A DNA stretch of 40,904 nt from Bacteroidota bacterium (GCA_023457535.1 JAEWLN010000086.1:1-40904); one strand, 5' to 3'. Shown: positions 25,013-33,610, counted from the first letter of the stretch. The notes: generated by a model not told the origin, from the sequence alone. Program-made: numbers and translations.

Positions 25013-25115
25013 GTTAAAGTTTTAAATCCGAATTGTAAGCATGATAATTAAATAGAATAATTTAGGTGTAGCGGTAATATATGGTGTTGCACCCTTTCGC
25101 GGGTGCCTCCCGGCC

Positions 25116-26351
25116 TCAATCGAATTGCTGCAATTCAAAACCAATGCGCGCCCAATCGTTCCAAAACTGCGGATACGACTTTGAAACCACCTCAGCCTGC
25201 TCAATGGCAACGCCGATCCTCACGCCAAGTGGCGCAAAAGCCATCGCCATCCGATGGTCGTCGTACGTTTTGATGAAACAATTCTCCACGAGCGACGGCC
25301 CCGGTATAAGCGCCAGATCGTCAGCTCCGATCGAAACACTCGCCCCGAGTTTCTGCAACTCGTTTTGCAGCGCGGCCAACCGGTCAGTTTCCTTTATTTT
25401 AAGGGTATGAAGTCCGGTCAGCCGGCACGCCAATCCAAGCCCGAGGCATGTAACGGCAATGGTTTGCGCAAGATCCGGCGTACGGTTCAGATCGAGTTCG
25501 ATGGGCTTCGCGGGCACAACCGTCGATGTTTTTGCCAGACGGATCTCCTTGCCTGAAAAATGGGTTGAAACGCCAAACAGCGCATAGATTTGGGCCAATG
25601 CGCGATCGCCCTGTAAACTGTTTTGGCGGAAGTGCGCCAGCGAAATTTGCGTGCCTACCGGCGACAGCGCGACCACCGAGTAAAAATACGACGCCGACGA
25701 CCAGTCCGATTCAACCGTAAGCGTTTGCGGCAAAGGCGCGCCGGCTACGGGTTTTACAGTAATGATGGAATTGGCGAATGTGGACCGGATCCCGATCTGA
25801 TCGAGCAATGCGAGCGTCATTTCGATGTATGGCGCCGAGGTAACGCTTCCCTTGAGCGTGAGCTGCAAACCGCTTTCAAATTGGCCAGCCATGAGCAAAA
25901 GTGCCGTAATGTACTGGCTGCTGACATTGGCCGGGAGCGTCACGGTGCCACCGCGCAGTTTTTTCCCGTTGATGCGCAGCGGCGGAAAACCGTCTGTTTC
26001 GAGGTATTGGATATCGGCACCGAGTTCGCGCAACGCATCGACGAGAATTCCGATCGGACGTTGTTTCATGCGCGGCGACCCGGTGAGCACTACTTCCCGG
26101 TTGGGTACAATCGCAAAATAGGCGGTCAGAAATCGCATGGCCGTGCCGGCATGGTGAATGTCCACAACCGCATCATTTCCGGAAATGGCTTGTTGCATCA
26201 CGCGCGAATCGTCCGAATCTGAAGTGTTTTCCAATCCGAGCTGCGGATAAAGCGCCTGCAACAGCAACAACCGGTTGGTTTCCGATTTCGATCCGCCAAT
26301 GGTAACGGTCGTTTGGCTGATTACCGACGAGGGCGCGATGCGAATGTTCAT
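25116..26351 (-). CDS. aroA: 3-phosphoshikimate 1-carboxyvinyltransferase (EPSP synthase)
   Basis: 411 residues, slightly short for the family (about 430). It joins PEP to shikimate-3-phosphate, the sixth shikimate step. Substrate-binding blocks: GGSKSETNR at 19-27 (usual form GSKSxSNR, Thr here for Ser), HHAGTAMRFLTAYFA, LTGSPRMKQRPIG, SSQYITALLLM, and TYDDHRMAMAFA near 354-365. It is preceded eight bases upstream by the MazG-like gene, so the two are probably co-transcribed. DAHP synthase/chorismate mutase, from the same pathway, is 4 kb away. Confidence 0.95.
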   Translation of the reverse strand: MNIRIAPSSVISQTTVTIGGSKSETNRLLLLQALYPQLGLENTSDSDDSRVMQQAISGNDAVVDIHHAGTAMRFLTAYFAIVPNREVVLTGSPRMKQRPIGILVDALRELGADIQYLETDGFPPLRINGKKLRGGTVTLPANVSSQYITALLLMAGQFESGLQLTLKGSVTSAPYIEMTLALLDQIGIRSTFANSIITVKPVAGAPLPQTLTVESDWSSASYFYSVVALSPVGTQISLAHFRQNSLQGDRALAQIYALFGVSTHFSGKEIRLAKTSTVVPAKPIELDLNRTPDLAQTIAVTCLGLGLACRLTGLHTLKIKETDRLAALQNELQKLGASVSIGADDLALIPGPSLVENCFIKTYDDHRMAMAFAPLGVRIGVAIEQAEVVSKSYPQFWNDWARIGFELQQFD

Positions 26352-26359
26352 GGGAACAA

Positions 26360-26686
26360 TTACTTCAATTTTTGATTGTTGTGGTGCCGGTCGTGGTCGC
26401 GCCTGGTCTTGAGTTCCATTTTTTTGTCGAATGCAGCCTGCAGGTCCACGCCGGTTTGGTTGGCCAGGCAGAGCACGACGAAGACCACATCGGCCAGTTC
26501 CTCACCCAAATCCTTGGCCTTGTCGCTTTCTTTTTCCGATTGTTCGCCGTAGCGCCGGGCGATGATCCGCGCCACCTCGCCTACTTCTTCTGTAAGCTGT
26601 GCCATGTTGGTCAGTTCGTTGAAATAACGGACGCCGTGGGTTTTGATCCAATCGTCTACCTGCAGTTGCGCATTTTTGAGCTCCAT
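26360..26686 (-). CDS. MazG-like nucleotide pyrophosphohydrolase
   Basis: 108 residues from the ATG at 26686; upstream frame excluded because it crosses the -7 element and the next gene. All-alpha NTP-PPase fold with the metal motif EEVGE (33-37) and EELAD (62-66), plus a conserved QVDDWI block near the start. It probably hydrolyses a (d)NTP to the monophosphate and pyrophosphate, as a house-cleaning enzyme. Histidine/asparagine/lysine-rich tail. Forms a pair with aroA. Confidence 0.88.
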   Translation of the reverse strand: MELKNAQLQVDDWIKTHGVRYFNELTNMAQLTEEVGEVARIIARRYGEQSEKESDKAKDLGEELADVVFVVLCLANQTGVDLQAAFDKKMELKTRRDHDRHHNNQKLK

Positions 26687-26704
26687 ATCGTGGGATTTGA
26701 TACG

Positions 26705-26712
26705 CAAAAATA
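26705..26712 (-). promoter_or_regulatory. -7 promoter element of the MazG-like/aroA pair
   Basis: TATTTTTG on the minus strand, 18 bases before the start codon; no -33 element visible. Confidence 0.42.
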
Positions 26713-26726
26713 GCATTTTGGATCGA

Positions 26727-28213
26727 CTAGGCCTTTTTGAGTACGATCTTTTGTTGTTGTTTTTCCACCATCTTGCGGTAGATTTCCCGCAACGCAGGAT
26801 AAAACCCGGACGATACAAGCGCGCGATTGGTGTCCTGTGTGATGGTCAACTGGATGCGGTTGTCTGCGCGCGCAATGTTGAACGAGAAATCGCAAACGTT
26901 TTCACCCGTGGTGATCGTTGCGGCTTCAGGCGGGGATTCAACTGTATGGCGTTCCTTTTCCACCAATACGATCGCACGCGTTACTTTCTCCTGACGCACC
27001 TCCGGAAAGATGAACCCTTTTTGGGCGCTTTTGTAAATCGCTTCGTAGTTGGTGTAGGTATTTTTGATTTTACCCGATATTTTGCCTTCGAGTTGCAGCT
27101 GGGCGTTGACAAACGTGAGTTTTTTGGACATTCCCGACGGGATCAGATCGATCTGTTCCGATGTCCCGTTTTCGCGGATCAACCGGCCAAACCAATTCAA
27201 ATCGCGCAACGGAAGAATGTCCGGGACCGAGAATTCTTCGGTCGCATCAAGCAGTATGAATCCCGTTGGCGTTTGTACCCCGACAATGACATAATCAAAG
27301 TTGCTGATGCTTGGAAACAAGACGATCCCGTTATCGCGCGTGCTGACCAGCACCGGACTGGCCTCGATTTCCAGATGGCGCAGCATGGCCGTAAGCATCA
27401 GATTGATATCGCTTCGGGCAATGCGTCTGTGCCGGCGAGGATTTTTTCGGAGTACCATTTTCCAAATTCGTTCCACGTCCGGGCCGATCCGTCAACGCCT
27501 TCGAGGTTAAAATGTTCAAGACCGAAAATCACGCGCGGAAACACTTTACTGTACGACGGACACATCGTTTCAGGCTTTTGCGCGGGGATTTGCAAAGCGG
27601 TATAAGTGACCCCTGCCGCCGTTTCCTGCCTGGAGACCGGAAACCCTTCGAAATTGAATTCCTTTTTGCGAAGCCCGAGTTGTTCCGCGCACATAATCTT
27701 AAAAACACTTTTCTCAACGCCTGTAAAGAATCCGTCGACCGGGGTCCAGGACATGATAAATGCGGTATTCGAGGTTTGGGTTTCACATTCAAAAACAAGC
27801 GTGAACGGGTATTGGACAGGTGTGTAATCCAGGTACAGGATCCGATCCTCGGAATAAAACATTGCGCCACCGCTCGAACTTACATCGCGAAAATCCTTCC
27901 GCCTGATTTTTTTGATCTCTTTGCCCGATGCATCGTACACCGTGGCGTAAATATTTTTTACCGACTTCCGTTTGCTGTAACTTTCAATGCCTTGTATGGT
28001 GGACAGGCCTTTTTCGTTGAACACCGTTACGGCGCGTTTGTATTTGGTGCGCATGTCGCGCTGGGACCCGATACTGACTTCGGTGAGGTCCAGGCGTACC
28101 ACGGCATTGGCATTTTGCCTGAGGCTGTCAGGCAAAGACGCGACGCTATAGCCAGATTGCGCACGGGTTGCCGCTGCCACAAGGCATGAGCAAAACAAAA
28201 ACAAAGATTTCAT
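26727..28213 (-). pseudogene. DUF3857/transglutaminase-like protein, broken by internal deletion and frameshift
   Basis: Two minus-strand frames make one family. The first (28213 down to 27398) has a signal peptide (ending TRAQ) and a complete DUF3857 domain, then stops after the block AGTDALPEA. The second frame continues with SDINLMLTAMLRHLEIEASPVLVSTR, the C-terminal half of the transglutaminase-like core, and later TVESPPEAATITT to the end IVLKKA. The switch is near 27409. As I remember the family (about 650 residues), the first half of the transglutaminase core is missing here, and a second stretch seems lost near 27000. Intact relatives often stand in pairs in this neighbourhood. Two separate proteins remain possible but unlikely. 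Confidence 0.75.
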
Positions 28214-28229
28214 GGATGGCGAATTTGAC

Positions 28230-28237
28230 CAAATATA
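28230..28237 (-). promoter_or_regulatory. -7 promoter element of the DUF3857 pseudogene
   Basis: TATATTTG on the minus strand, 16 bases before the ATG. The promoter has survived although the gene is broken. Confidence 0.4.
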
Positions 28238-28264
28238 ATTTTTTTTTAGAAATCTTTAACATTT

Positions 28265-28717
28265 TCAGAATTTATTTTTGGTGTCGATCAGAATCGTCAC
28301 CGGACCGTCATTGACAAGTGCTACTTTCATATCGGCACCAAAACGGCCTGTTTGTACCGGTTTTCCAAGCGCCGACGCGAGGGCGCCTACAAACGATTCG
28401 TATAAAGGAATGGCAAGTTCCGGCCGGGCCGCCATCATATAAGAAGGCCTGTTTCCCTTCCTGGTCGACGCGTGCAACGTGAATTGGCTTACCGCAATAA
28501 TATCGCCGCCGGTTTCGCGCACAGAAAGATTCATCACGCCGCTGGGGTCGTCAAAAATGCGCAGGTTGATTATTTTTTGCACAAGCCAATCGATGTCCTC
28601 TGTCGTATCGGTGTGTTCAAACCCTACAAGCAGCAGCAAACCGCGGTCGATTTTCGCTACACACTGTTCCTCTATCGTCACCGATGCTTGCAGCACGCGT
28701 TGGATTACGGTCTTCAT
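28265..28717 (-). CDS. dtd: D-aminoacyl-tRNA deacylase
   Basis: 150 residues, the normal length of Dtd, which removes D-amino acids (and glycine) mischarged on tRNA. Both active-site motifs are present: SQFTL at 77-81 and NDGPVT at 136-141 (the Gly-cis-Pro motif). The N-terminal MKTVIQRVLQASVTI and GLLLLVGF are typical. Its ATG overlaps the rsgA stop in TGATG, so it is translationally coupled to rsgA. Confidence 0.95.
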   Translation of the reverse strand: MKTVIQRVLQASVTIEEQCVAKIDRGLLLLVGFEHTDTTEDIDWLVQKIINLRIFDDPSGVMNLSVRETGGDIIAVSQFTLHASTRKGNRPSYMMAARPELAIPLYESFVGALASALGKPVQTGRFGADMKVALVNDGPVTILIDTKNKF

Positions 28718-29697
28718 CAGGACTCGCGCGTTTTGTCGCTCGCCATGCGGTCCTCATTGTACGTATTGGTGCGGTAGTGCTCTTCGTCGCCTTCGAGGAT
28801 CTGCAGGTAGCTGTTGTAGCGCGACCAAGCAATCTCATCGCGGTCGAGCGCAGCCTTTATGGCGCAATGCGGTTCGTCCTTATGCAGGCAGTTGTTGAAT
28901 TTGCACTGGTCCTGAAGCTTGAAAAATTCCGGGAAATAACCCCCAACTTCCTCTTTTTCCATGTCGACGATCCCAAATCCCTTAATGCCCGGCGTGTCGA
29001 TAATTTGCGCGCCGAACGACAAATCGTACATTTCGGCAAACGTCGTCGTATGCTGGCCTTGTTTGCTTTGCTGCGAAATAACCGAGGTTTTCAGATCCAA
29101 TCCCGGCTCGAGCGCGTTGACGAGCGTCGATTTGCCTACACCCGAGTGGCCCGAAAACATACTTACCTTGCCGCGCATCAGTTCCCTGAGTTCCCCAACG
29201 CCTTTTCCGAGTGCCGCAGAAACGCGCAGGCAGCGGTAACCAATTTGCTGGTAAGTGTGCTGCAGGAACAACTGTTCATCCAGCGTAGCCTCGGTCAGGG
29301 TGTCAATTTTGTTGAATACGAGCACCGCCTCGATGCCGTAAGCTTCGGCAGTGACCAGAAAGCGGTCGATAAAGCTCGTCGTCGTGGGCGGATTATCGAT
29401 CGTAACCAGTAAAAAAACACGGTCGATATTGGCGGCGATGATGTGGATCTGCTTGGACAGGTTCACCGATTTGCGCACAATGTAATTTTTGCGCTCATGG
29501 ATGTGGTGGATCAAACCCGTGGTGGTATCGGCAGATGATTCCAGTTCAAAATCAACGTGGTCCCCGACGGAAATCGGGTTGGTACTTTTGATGCCCTTGA
29601 TGCGGAATTTGCCCTTGATGCGGCATTCCACAACGCTGCCATCCGCCGTTTTTACGGTATACCAACTGCCGGTCGATTTGTAAACGGTGCCTGTCAT
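28717..29697 (-). CDS. rsgA: Ribosome small-subunit-dependent GTPase A
   Basis: 326 residues of RsgA, a circularly permuted GTPase that helps late maturation of the 30S subunit. Order: OB-fold (about 1-70), G4 motif NKID at 129-132, then P-loop GHSGVGKST at 183-191 and G3 motif DTPG at 234-237. The C-terminal zinc site is C265, C270, H272, C278. The family start MTGTVYKSTGSWYTVK fits the chosen ATG, and a TAATTTTG element ends only four bases before it, so the mRNA may be leaderless. dtd follows with overlapping codons. Confidence 0.96.
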   Translation of the reverse strand: MTGTVYKSTGSWYTVKTADGSVVECRIKGKFRIKGIKSTNPISVGDHVDFELESSADTTTGLIHHIHERKNYIVRKSVNLSKQIHIIAANIDRVFLLVTIDNPPTTTSFIDRFLVTAEAYGIEAVLVFNKIDTLTEATLDEQLFLQHTYQQIGYRCLRVSAALGKGVGELRELMRGKVSMFSGHSGVGKSTLVNALEPGLDLKTSVISQQSKQGQHTTTFAEMYDLSFGAQIIDTPGIKGFGIVDMEKEEVGGYFPEFFKLQDQCKFNNCLHKDEPHCAIKAALDRDEIAWSRYNSYLQILEGDEEHYRTNTYNEDRMASDKTRES

Positions 29698-29701
29698 GAT
29701 G

Positions 29702-29709
29702 CAAAATTA
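29702..29709 (-). promoter_or_regulatory. -7 promoter element of rsgA-dtd, four bases from the ATG
   Basis: TAATTTTG on the minus strand, four bases before the rsgA start codon. If used, transcription starts at or very near the ATG. The only nearby TTTG is 11 bases upstream, too close for a normal -33. Confidence 0.45.
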
Positions 29710-29827
29710 ACGTTTTCAGCCAAACATTCACGACCCGCCAACCATATTTGTCGGGATGGGGCGCGTTCGCTTTACCCGCACCAAACCCGGAGCGTCCCGA
29801 TCGGGAGCCAACAAAACCCCAAAATAA

Positions 29828-29859
29828 TTGCTGATTATCAATTATTTATATTATATTTA
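29828..29859 (+). promoter_or_regulatory. Possible promoter of the NTF2-like lipoprotein gene
   Basis: TTG at 29828-29830, 21-base spacer, TATATTTA at 29852-29859; 28 bases before the ATG. One mismatch in the last position of the -7 element. Confidence 0.4.
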
Positions 29860-29887
29860 ATACGAACAAACTGTAAAACTCCAGATT

Positions 29888-30382
29888 ATGAAAAGTAAAA
29901 TTTTTACCCCAGTATGGTGTTGTGTAGCCCTGGTGCTGTTTTCGTGCAACAAAAAAGGAGAATTGACCACCGCTGATCCGGTCGATCCGGCGCAGATCAA
30001 AACGGAGATCCAGGCGATGGAAAATGCATTCGCCTCGGCCCTGAGCATGGGCGAGATCGACGATTTGTCGTACTATGCAGACGATGCGACGAGCTACCCG
30101 TACGACCGCGCGCCGGCTGTTGGTAAAATCGCGATCCACAAAGACATGAAAGACGAATTGGGCGTGCGCCCGAAAGGCACCAAAGTGACGTACATCACCA
30201 ACGAGGTGTTCCCTTCCGCCGACGGCAACCACGTGGTCGAACTCGGCAGCTACAAAGTTTCGGACTCTACGAGCACGCTGCTTTTTTCAGGAAATTTCAT
30301 GGCGTATTTTGAAAAGCGCGACGGCAAATATTACTGCGTGCGCGACATGGCCACCTCGGACCGGCCCAAAGACGCCAGATAA
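29888..30382 (+). CDS. Small NTF2/SnoaL-like lipoprotein (DUF4440 type)
   Basis: 164 residues. The signal peptide ends LVLFSC (lipobox, C20). The rest fits the NTF2-like cone fold: a long first helix (IQAMENAFASALSMGEIDDLSYYADDATSYP), then strands including KVTYITNEVFPSADGNHVVELGSYKV and FMAYFEKRDGKYYCVRDM. Such lipoproteins bind small ligands or act as accessory proteins; I cannot name a substrate. It runs tail-to-tail into the DAHP synthase gene, two bases apart. Confidence 0.78.
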   Translation: MKSKIFTPVWCCVALVLFSCNKKGELTTADPVDPAQIKTEIQAMENAFASALSMGEIDDLSYYADDATSYPYDRAPAVGKIAIHKDMKDELGVRPKGTKVTYITNEVFPSADGNHVVELGSYKVSDSTSTLLFSGNFMAYFEKRDGKYYCVRDMATSDRPKDAR

Positions 30383-30384
30383 AC

Positions 30385-31467
30385 TCAGGAATTGATCACC
30401 TTGACCTGGTGCGTGATGCTTTCTTCGTGGATCGCCCTGAAAATGCGCAGGATAAATTCCTCGGTGAGCGCTTTCTGGCCGCCTTCGGCAATCATTTTAT
30501 CGAGTACTTCATTCCAGCGTTTGTTTTGCAGGACCGCGATATTGTTGGCTTTTTTGAGCGCCCCGATCTGACGCGCAATCTGCATCCGGTGGCCCAACAA
30601 CTCGAGTAGTTTGCTGTCGTCGATATCGATCTGCGCGCGCAACTGGGTCATTTGGGTATTGAAGTCGTCGGCCTCGGTGGAGCTTTGCCGGATACGCAAT
30701 TCGGACAGGATTTCCCTGAGCCGGGCAGGGGTGACCTGTTGGGCCGCATCGCTCCAGGCATGCTCCGGGTCCGGATGCGTTTCGATCATCAAGCCATCGT
30801 AATTTAGATCCAGCGCCTGTTGCGCAATTTCGCCAATCATGTCGCGACGGCCCGTGATGTGCGACGGATCGCAAATCAGTGGCAAATCGGGGAAACGACT
30901 TTGCAAATCGATCGCGATCTGCCATTGCGGAATGTTGCGGTAACGCGTTTTTTCATACGTGGAGAACCCGCGGTGGATCACGCCCAGTTTTTTGATACCC
31001 GCGTGGTAAAGGCGCTCGACCCCGCCAATCCACAGCGCAAGATCCGGATTTACGGGATTTTTGACCAGGACAATTTTATCGGTTCCGGCCAATGCATCGG
31101 CGATTTCCTGCACCGCAAACGGATTCACTGTCGTTCTGGCACCAATCCACAACACATCGATGTCGTGATCTAGCGCCAAACGCACATGCGCCGCCGTAGC
31201 CACTTCCACTGCCATCAACAAACCGGTTTCGGCTTTGGCTTTTTGCAGCCATTTGAGCCCGATGGCACCCACGCCTTCAAATCCGCCTGGTCGCGTACGC
31301 GGTTTCCAGATCCCGGCGCGAAAAATCCTGACAGGTGACGCTTTTAAGCCGTGCGCAACGGCCAGCACCTGCTGCTCGGTTTCAGCGCTGCATGGGCCGG
31401 CAATCACCAATGGACGCTCGGTTTGCAAGTCGTCGAGCCAGGTTCTGAATGTTTTGTCGTTATCCAT
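30385..31467 (-). CDS. Bifunctional DAHP synthase / chorismate mutase (type II mutase)
   Basis: 360 residues. N-terminal DAHP synthase barrel (about 1-260): PLVIAGPCSAE (metal/PEP loop, C26), FRAGIWKPRTRPGGFEG, ICDPSHITGRRDMI and IETHPDPEHAWSD. C-terminal chorismate mutase (about 265-350), all helical, with LRAQIDIDDSKLLELLGHRM and ALTEEFILRIFRAIHEESI. The fusion combines the first shikimate step with the branch step to prephenate and is usual in Bacteroidota, where the mutase may give feedback control of the synthase. TATCTTTG lies 23 bases upstream. Confidence 0.94.
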   Translation of the reverse strand: MDNDKTFRTWLDDLQTERPLVIAGPCSAETEQQVLAVAHGLKASPVRIFRAGIWKPRTRPGGFEGVGAIGLKWLQKAKAETGLLMAVEVATAAHVRLALDHDIDVLWIGARTTVNPFAVQEIADALAGTDKIVLVKNPVNPDLALWIGGVERLYHAGIKKLGVIHRGFSTYEKTRYRNIPQWQIAIDLQSRFPDLPLICDPSHITGRRDMIGEIAQQALDLNYDGLMIETHPDPEHAWSDAAQQVTPARLREILSELRIRQSSTEADDFNTQMTQLRAQIDIDDSKLLELLGHRMQIARQIGALKKANNIAVLQNKRWNEVLDKMIAEGGQKALTEEFILRIFRAIHEESITHQVKVINS

Positions 31468-31490
31468 ATCGTTTGCGATTTTAGGCGCAT

Positions 31491-31498
31491 CAAAGATA
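31491..31498 (-). promoter_or_regulatory. -7 promoter element of the DAHP synthase/chorismate mutase gene
   Basis: TATCTTTG on the minus strand, identical to the queE element, 23 bases before the ATG. No -33 visible. Confidence 0.48.
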
Positions 31499-31533
31499 CC
31501 GCTTTCGCGCTTTTTCGCCTATTGGACCGTGCA

Positions 31534-31561
31534 TAAAAAAATCCCGACTTTCATCGGGATT
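31534..31561 (-). terminator. Intrinsic terminator downstream of the M28 peptidase gene
   Basis: AATCCCGA (31540-31547) pairs with TCGGGATT (31554-31561) around a six-base loop, followed by seven T residues on the minus strand. It lies about 127 bases after the peptidase stop codon and just before the DAHP synthase promoter, which it would insulate. Confidence 0.85.
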
Positions 31562-31687
31562 ATATGGGGAGTGAATTAATAATTTTCAAATAACACCGGT
31601 GGCGTTTTGAATGTGCTTTTATATCGGCTAAAATAGCAAAATTATCCGCAGCGTGCCGTTAAATTTTATTTTTAACACTACTTTGGG

Positions 31688-32602
31688 TTATTTGGCCACG
31701 CGCGTAGGGGTTTGTTGACCCGATATTATGCCGGTGGCGCTCAACGCGATGGCACGGATCACGCGCGTCATGTTTTCCAGATCGAGGGTCGACACCTCAT
31801 CGCTGGCCCGGTGGTAATTGGGTTCGGCGTCCATTTTTGAAGTGGAGATCGTGTGTGCCGGAACGCCCAGCTTGGCCAGTTGTGCATTATCGGACCGGTA
31901 GAACAATTGCTCGGCCGGATAAGGATCGGGGTAAAAGCGAAACGGTGAATCAGCGAGATTTTGTTGGAGTATCGGGCCAAAATCGGACTTTTCAAACCCG
32001 GTGATATAGGCCGAATCCACACCCCAATGGCTTTGCGTGCCAATCATTTCAATGTTGAACATGGCCGAGACCTGATCTGGATTTATTTGTTTTGCAAAAT
32101 GGGCCGACCCAAAACCGCCTACCTCTTCAGCAGTAAAGAGCACAAACAAAACCGAGCGTTCGTTGTTGGCCTTTTGCGTAAAATATTGGGCCAGCGCAAT
32201 GACCGCCGTTACGCCTGAAGCGTCATCGTTGGCGCCGTTATAGACTTTGTCCTCGCCGGATTCAGCAAGCCCGAGATGGTCGAAATGCGCCGAAAAAATC
32301 ACGAATTCGTCCGGTTTGGATTTGCCCGGAAGGAACCCGACAACGTTATTGGCCTGCTTCCCCCGAACGGTAAATTCCTGCCGGTAACCCGTTAGATGGC
32401 CAAACTGCGCGAGGCCAATCTTGGCAAACTCGCCCTCGATAAACGCCGAGGCCTTGTCAATGCCCGGAGTGAATACCCTGCGCCCTTCCATGTCATCGGC
32501 GGCAAGGACGTTTTCGATCCGCACTACTTCGTTGTGATCGATGGCGGGGATTTGCGCAACCATCGGCGTACTCACGGCCAAAAGCCATATCCAGTTTTTC
32601 AT
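31688..32602 (-). CDS. M28-family zinc aminopeptidase, exported
   Basis: 304 residues from the ATG at 32602 (an ATG two codons earlier, 32608, is equally possible). The long open frame upstream to 33547 is antisense to gldA and excluded. Signal peptide 1-17 (ending MVAQ). The metal-site blocks of M28 are present in order: SAHFDHLG (H106, D108), NGANDDASG (bridging Asp at about 126), TAEEVGGFG (E159/E160), FNIEMIG (E185) and NYHRASDEV (last His). A periplasmic or surface peptidase acting on short peptides is likely. Terminator at 31534-31561. Confidence 0.9.
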   Translation of the reverse strand: MKNWIWLLAVSTPMVAQIPAIDHNEVVRIENVLAADDMEGRRVFTPGIDKASAFIEGEFAKIGLAQFGHLTGYRQEFTVRGKQANNVVGFLPGKSKPDEFVIFSAHFDHLGLAESGEDKVYNGANDDASGVTAVIALAQYFTQKANNERSVLFVLFTAEEVGGFGSAHFAKQINPDQVSAMFNIEMIGTQSHWGVDSAYITGFEKSDFGPILQQNLADSPFRFYPDPYPAEQLFYRSDNAQLAKLGVPAHTISTSKMDAEPNYHRASDEVSTLDLENMTRVIRAIALSATGIISGQQTPTRVAK

Positions 32603-32683
32603 CGTCATTGGTTTTAGGTTTGAAATATACGACAACATCGTTAATCGAAACAAAAAACGCGCACCTGCTTTATTTTTTTGGAT

Positions 32684-32691
32684 TACATTTG
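32684..32691 (+). promoter_or_regulatory. -7 promoter element of gldA
   Basis: TACATTTG, exact match, 16 bases before the ATG at 32708. No -33 match at the right distance. Confidence 0.48.
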
Positions 32692-32707
32692 CGGGAAATC
32701 CTTTGAT

Positions 32708-33604
32708 ATGTCCATAGCAGTCAGCCAAATTTCCAAGCATTACGGCAGCCAGAAAGCGCTCGATAACGTATCGTTTACGATCGAAAAAGGCGAAATCGTT
32801 GGTTTTCTGGGCCCGAACGGCGCGGGCAAATCGACGTTGATGAAAATCCTGACAACCTACCTCAGCGCAGACGAAGGATCGGCGACCGTAAACGGATTCG
32901 ATGTGACCGAAAATCCAAAAGCGGTACAGCAATCCATCGGGTATTTGCCCGAACACAATCCGTTGTATCTCGATTTGTATGTGCGCGAATACTTGGGTTT
33001 CAACGCCGATGTGTACAAAGTAGGACCCACGCGGATCGATGAAGTCATCGCCCTGACGGGACTCACGCCCGAGTCCCACAAAAAAATCGGGCAATTGTCC
33101 AAAGGGTACCGCCAACGCGTCGGGCTGGCCAATGCGCTGTTGCACAACCCCGATGTACTGATCCTCGATGAGCCCACCACAGGACTCGATCCGAACCAAT
33201 TGGTCGAGATCCGCACGGTGATCAAAAATGCCGGAAAGGACAAAACTGTTTTTTTGTCGACGCACATCATGCAGGAAGTCGAGGCGATTTGCGACCGCGT
33301 GATCATCATCGACCAAGGCAAAATCGTCAAAGACGAAAAAATCCAGCATATCGTCAAAGGCCAGCAGCAGGTCATTGAAGTGGAATTCGATTTGCGCATC
33401 GAAGAACAACTGCTTGCGCAACTGCCGGACATCGTTTCGTGGCAAAATACGCATGACATGATCTGGGAACTGACCTTTGAGTCCGATCAGGACAGGCGCC
33501 CGGCCGTATTCGACTTTGCGCAAACCAACGGACTCAAAACGCTGCAACTCAACCTGCGCAACAAAAATCTCGAAGCCGTATTCCGCGAACTGACCAAAAA
33601 ATAG
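32708..33604 (+). CDS. gldA: Gliding-motility ABC transporter ATP-binding protein GldA
   Basis: 298 residues, start ATG at 32708 in place of an upstream TTG. ATPase with Walker A GPNGAGKST (35-43), Q-loop region, signature LSKGYRQRV (130-138), Walker B LILDEP (151-156) and H-loop His186. The sequence closely follows flavobacterial GldA as I recall it, including IGYLPEHNPLYLDLYVREYL and the C-terminal NLEAVFREL. GldA works with permeases GldF and GldG, not found in this window. Needed for gliding in some species. Tail-to-tail, six bases apart, with the DUF2807 gene. Confidence 0.94.
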   Translation: MSIAVSQISKHYGSQKALDNVSFTIEKGEIVGFLGPNGAGKSTLMKILTTYLSADEGSATVNGFDVTENPKAVQQSIGYLPEHNPLYLDLYVREYLGFNADVYKVGPTRIDEVIALTGLTPESHKKIGQLSKGYRQRVGLANALLHNPDVLILDEPTTGLDPNQLVEIRTVIKNAGKDKTVFLSTHIMQEVEAICDRVIIIDQGKIVKDEKIQHIVKGQQQVIEVEFDLRIEEQLLAQLPDIVSWQNTHDMIWELTFESDQDRRPAVFDFAQTNGLKTLQLNLRNKNLEAVFRELTKK

Positions 33605-33610
33605 CAGATT

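Larger units (their letters stand above)
24720..25110. other. Hairpin-rich gene-free stretch, possible small RNA or dispersed element
   Basis: No credible gene in about 390 bases. It holds a GACGC/GCGTC hairpin with six T residues (24831-24862), the palindrome TTACAGATTTTCTGTAA (24890-24906), a GGAGCT/AGCTCC hairpin (24907-24939), AATACAG/CTGTATT with a T-tract (24990-25012), and a perfect GCACCC/GGGTGC hairpin (25089-25106). The 15-base TACAGATTTTCTGTA at 24891-24905 and TACAGAAAATCTGTA at 24992-25006 are exact reverse complements bounding a 116-base segment. A 78-codon minus-strand frame spans this (24733-24969) but looks accidental. Confidence 0.45.

Noticed and set aside
25089..25106. Intrinsic terminator of aroA
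   Set aside because: The GCACCC/GGGTGC stem is perfect and well placed, but no T-tract follows on the minus strand, so it is listed only as a hairpin.
27398..27476. Start of the second DUF3857 frame (MERIWKMVLRKNP...) as a separate gene start
   Set aside because: These codons are an out-of-frame reading of the first frame; the real protein similarity begins only at SDINLML.
26643..27605. 320-codon plus-strand frame
   Set aside because: Runs across the MazG-like gene start, a gap and the DUF3857 pseudogene on the other strand; no recognisable domain.
32603..33547. N-terminal extension of the M28 peptidase to 619 residues
   Set aside because: The extra 300 codons are antisense to gldA; the true gene starts at a signal peptide at 32602.
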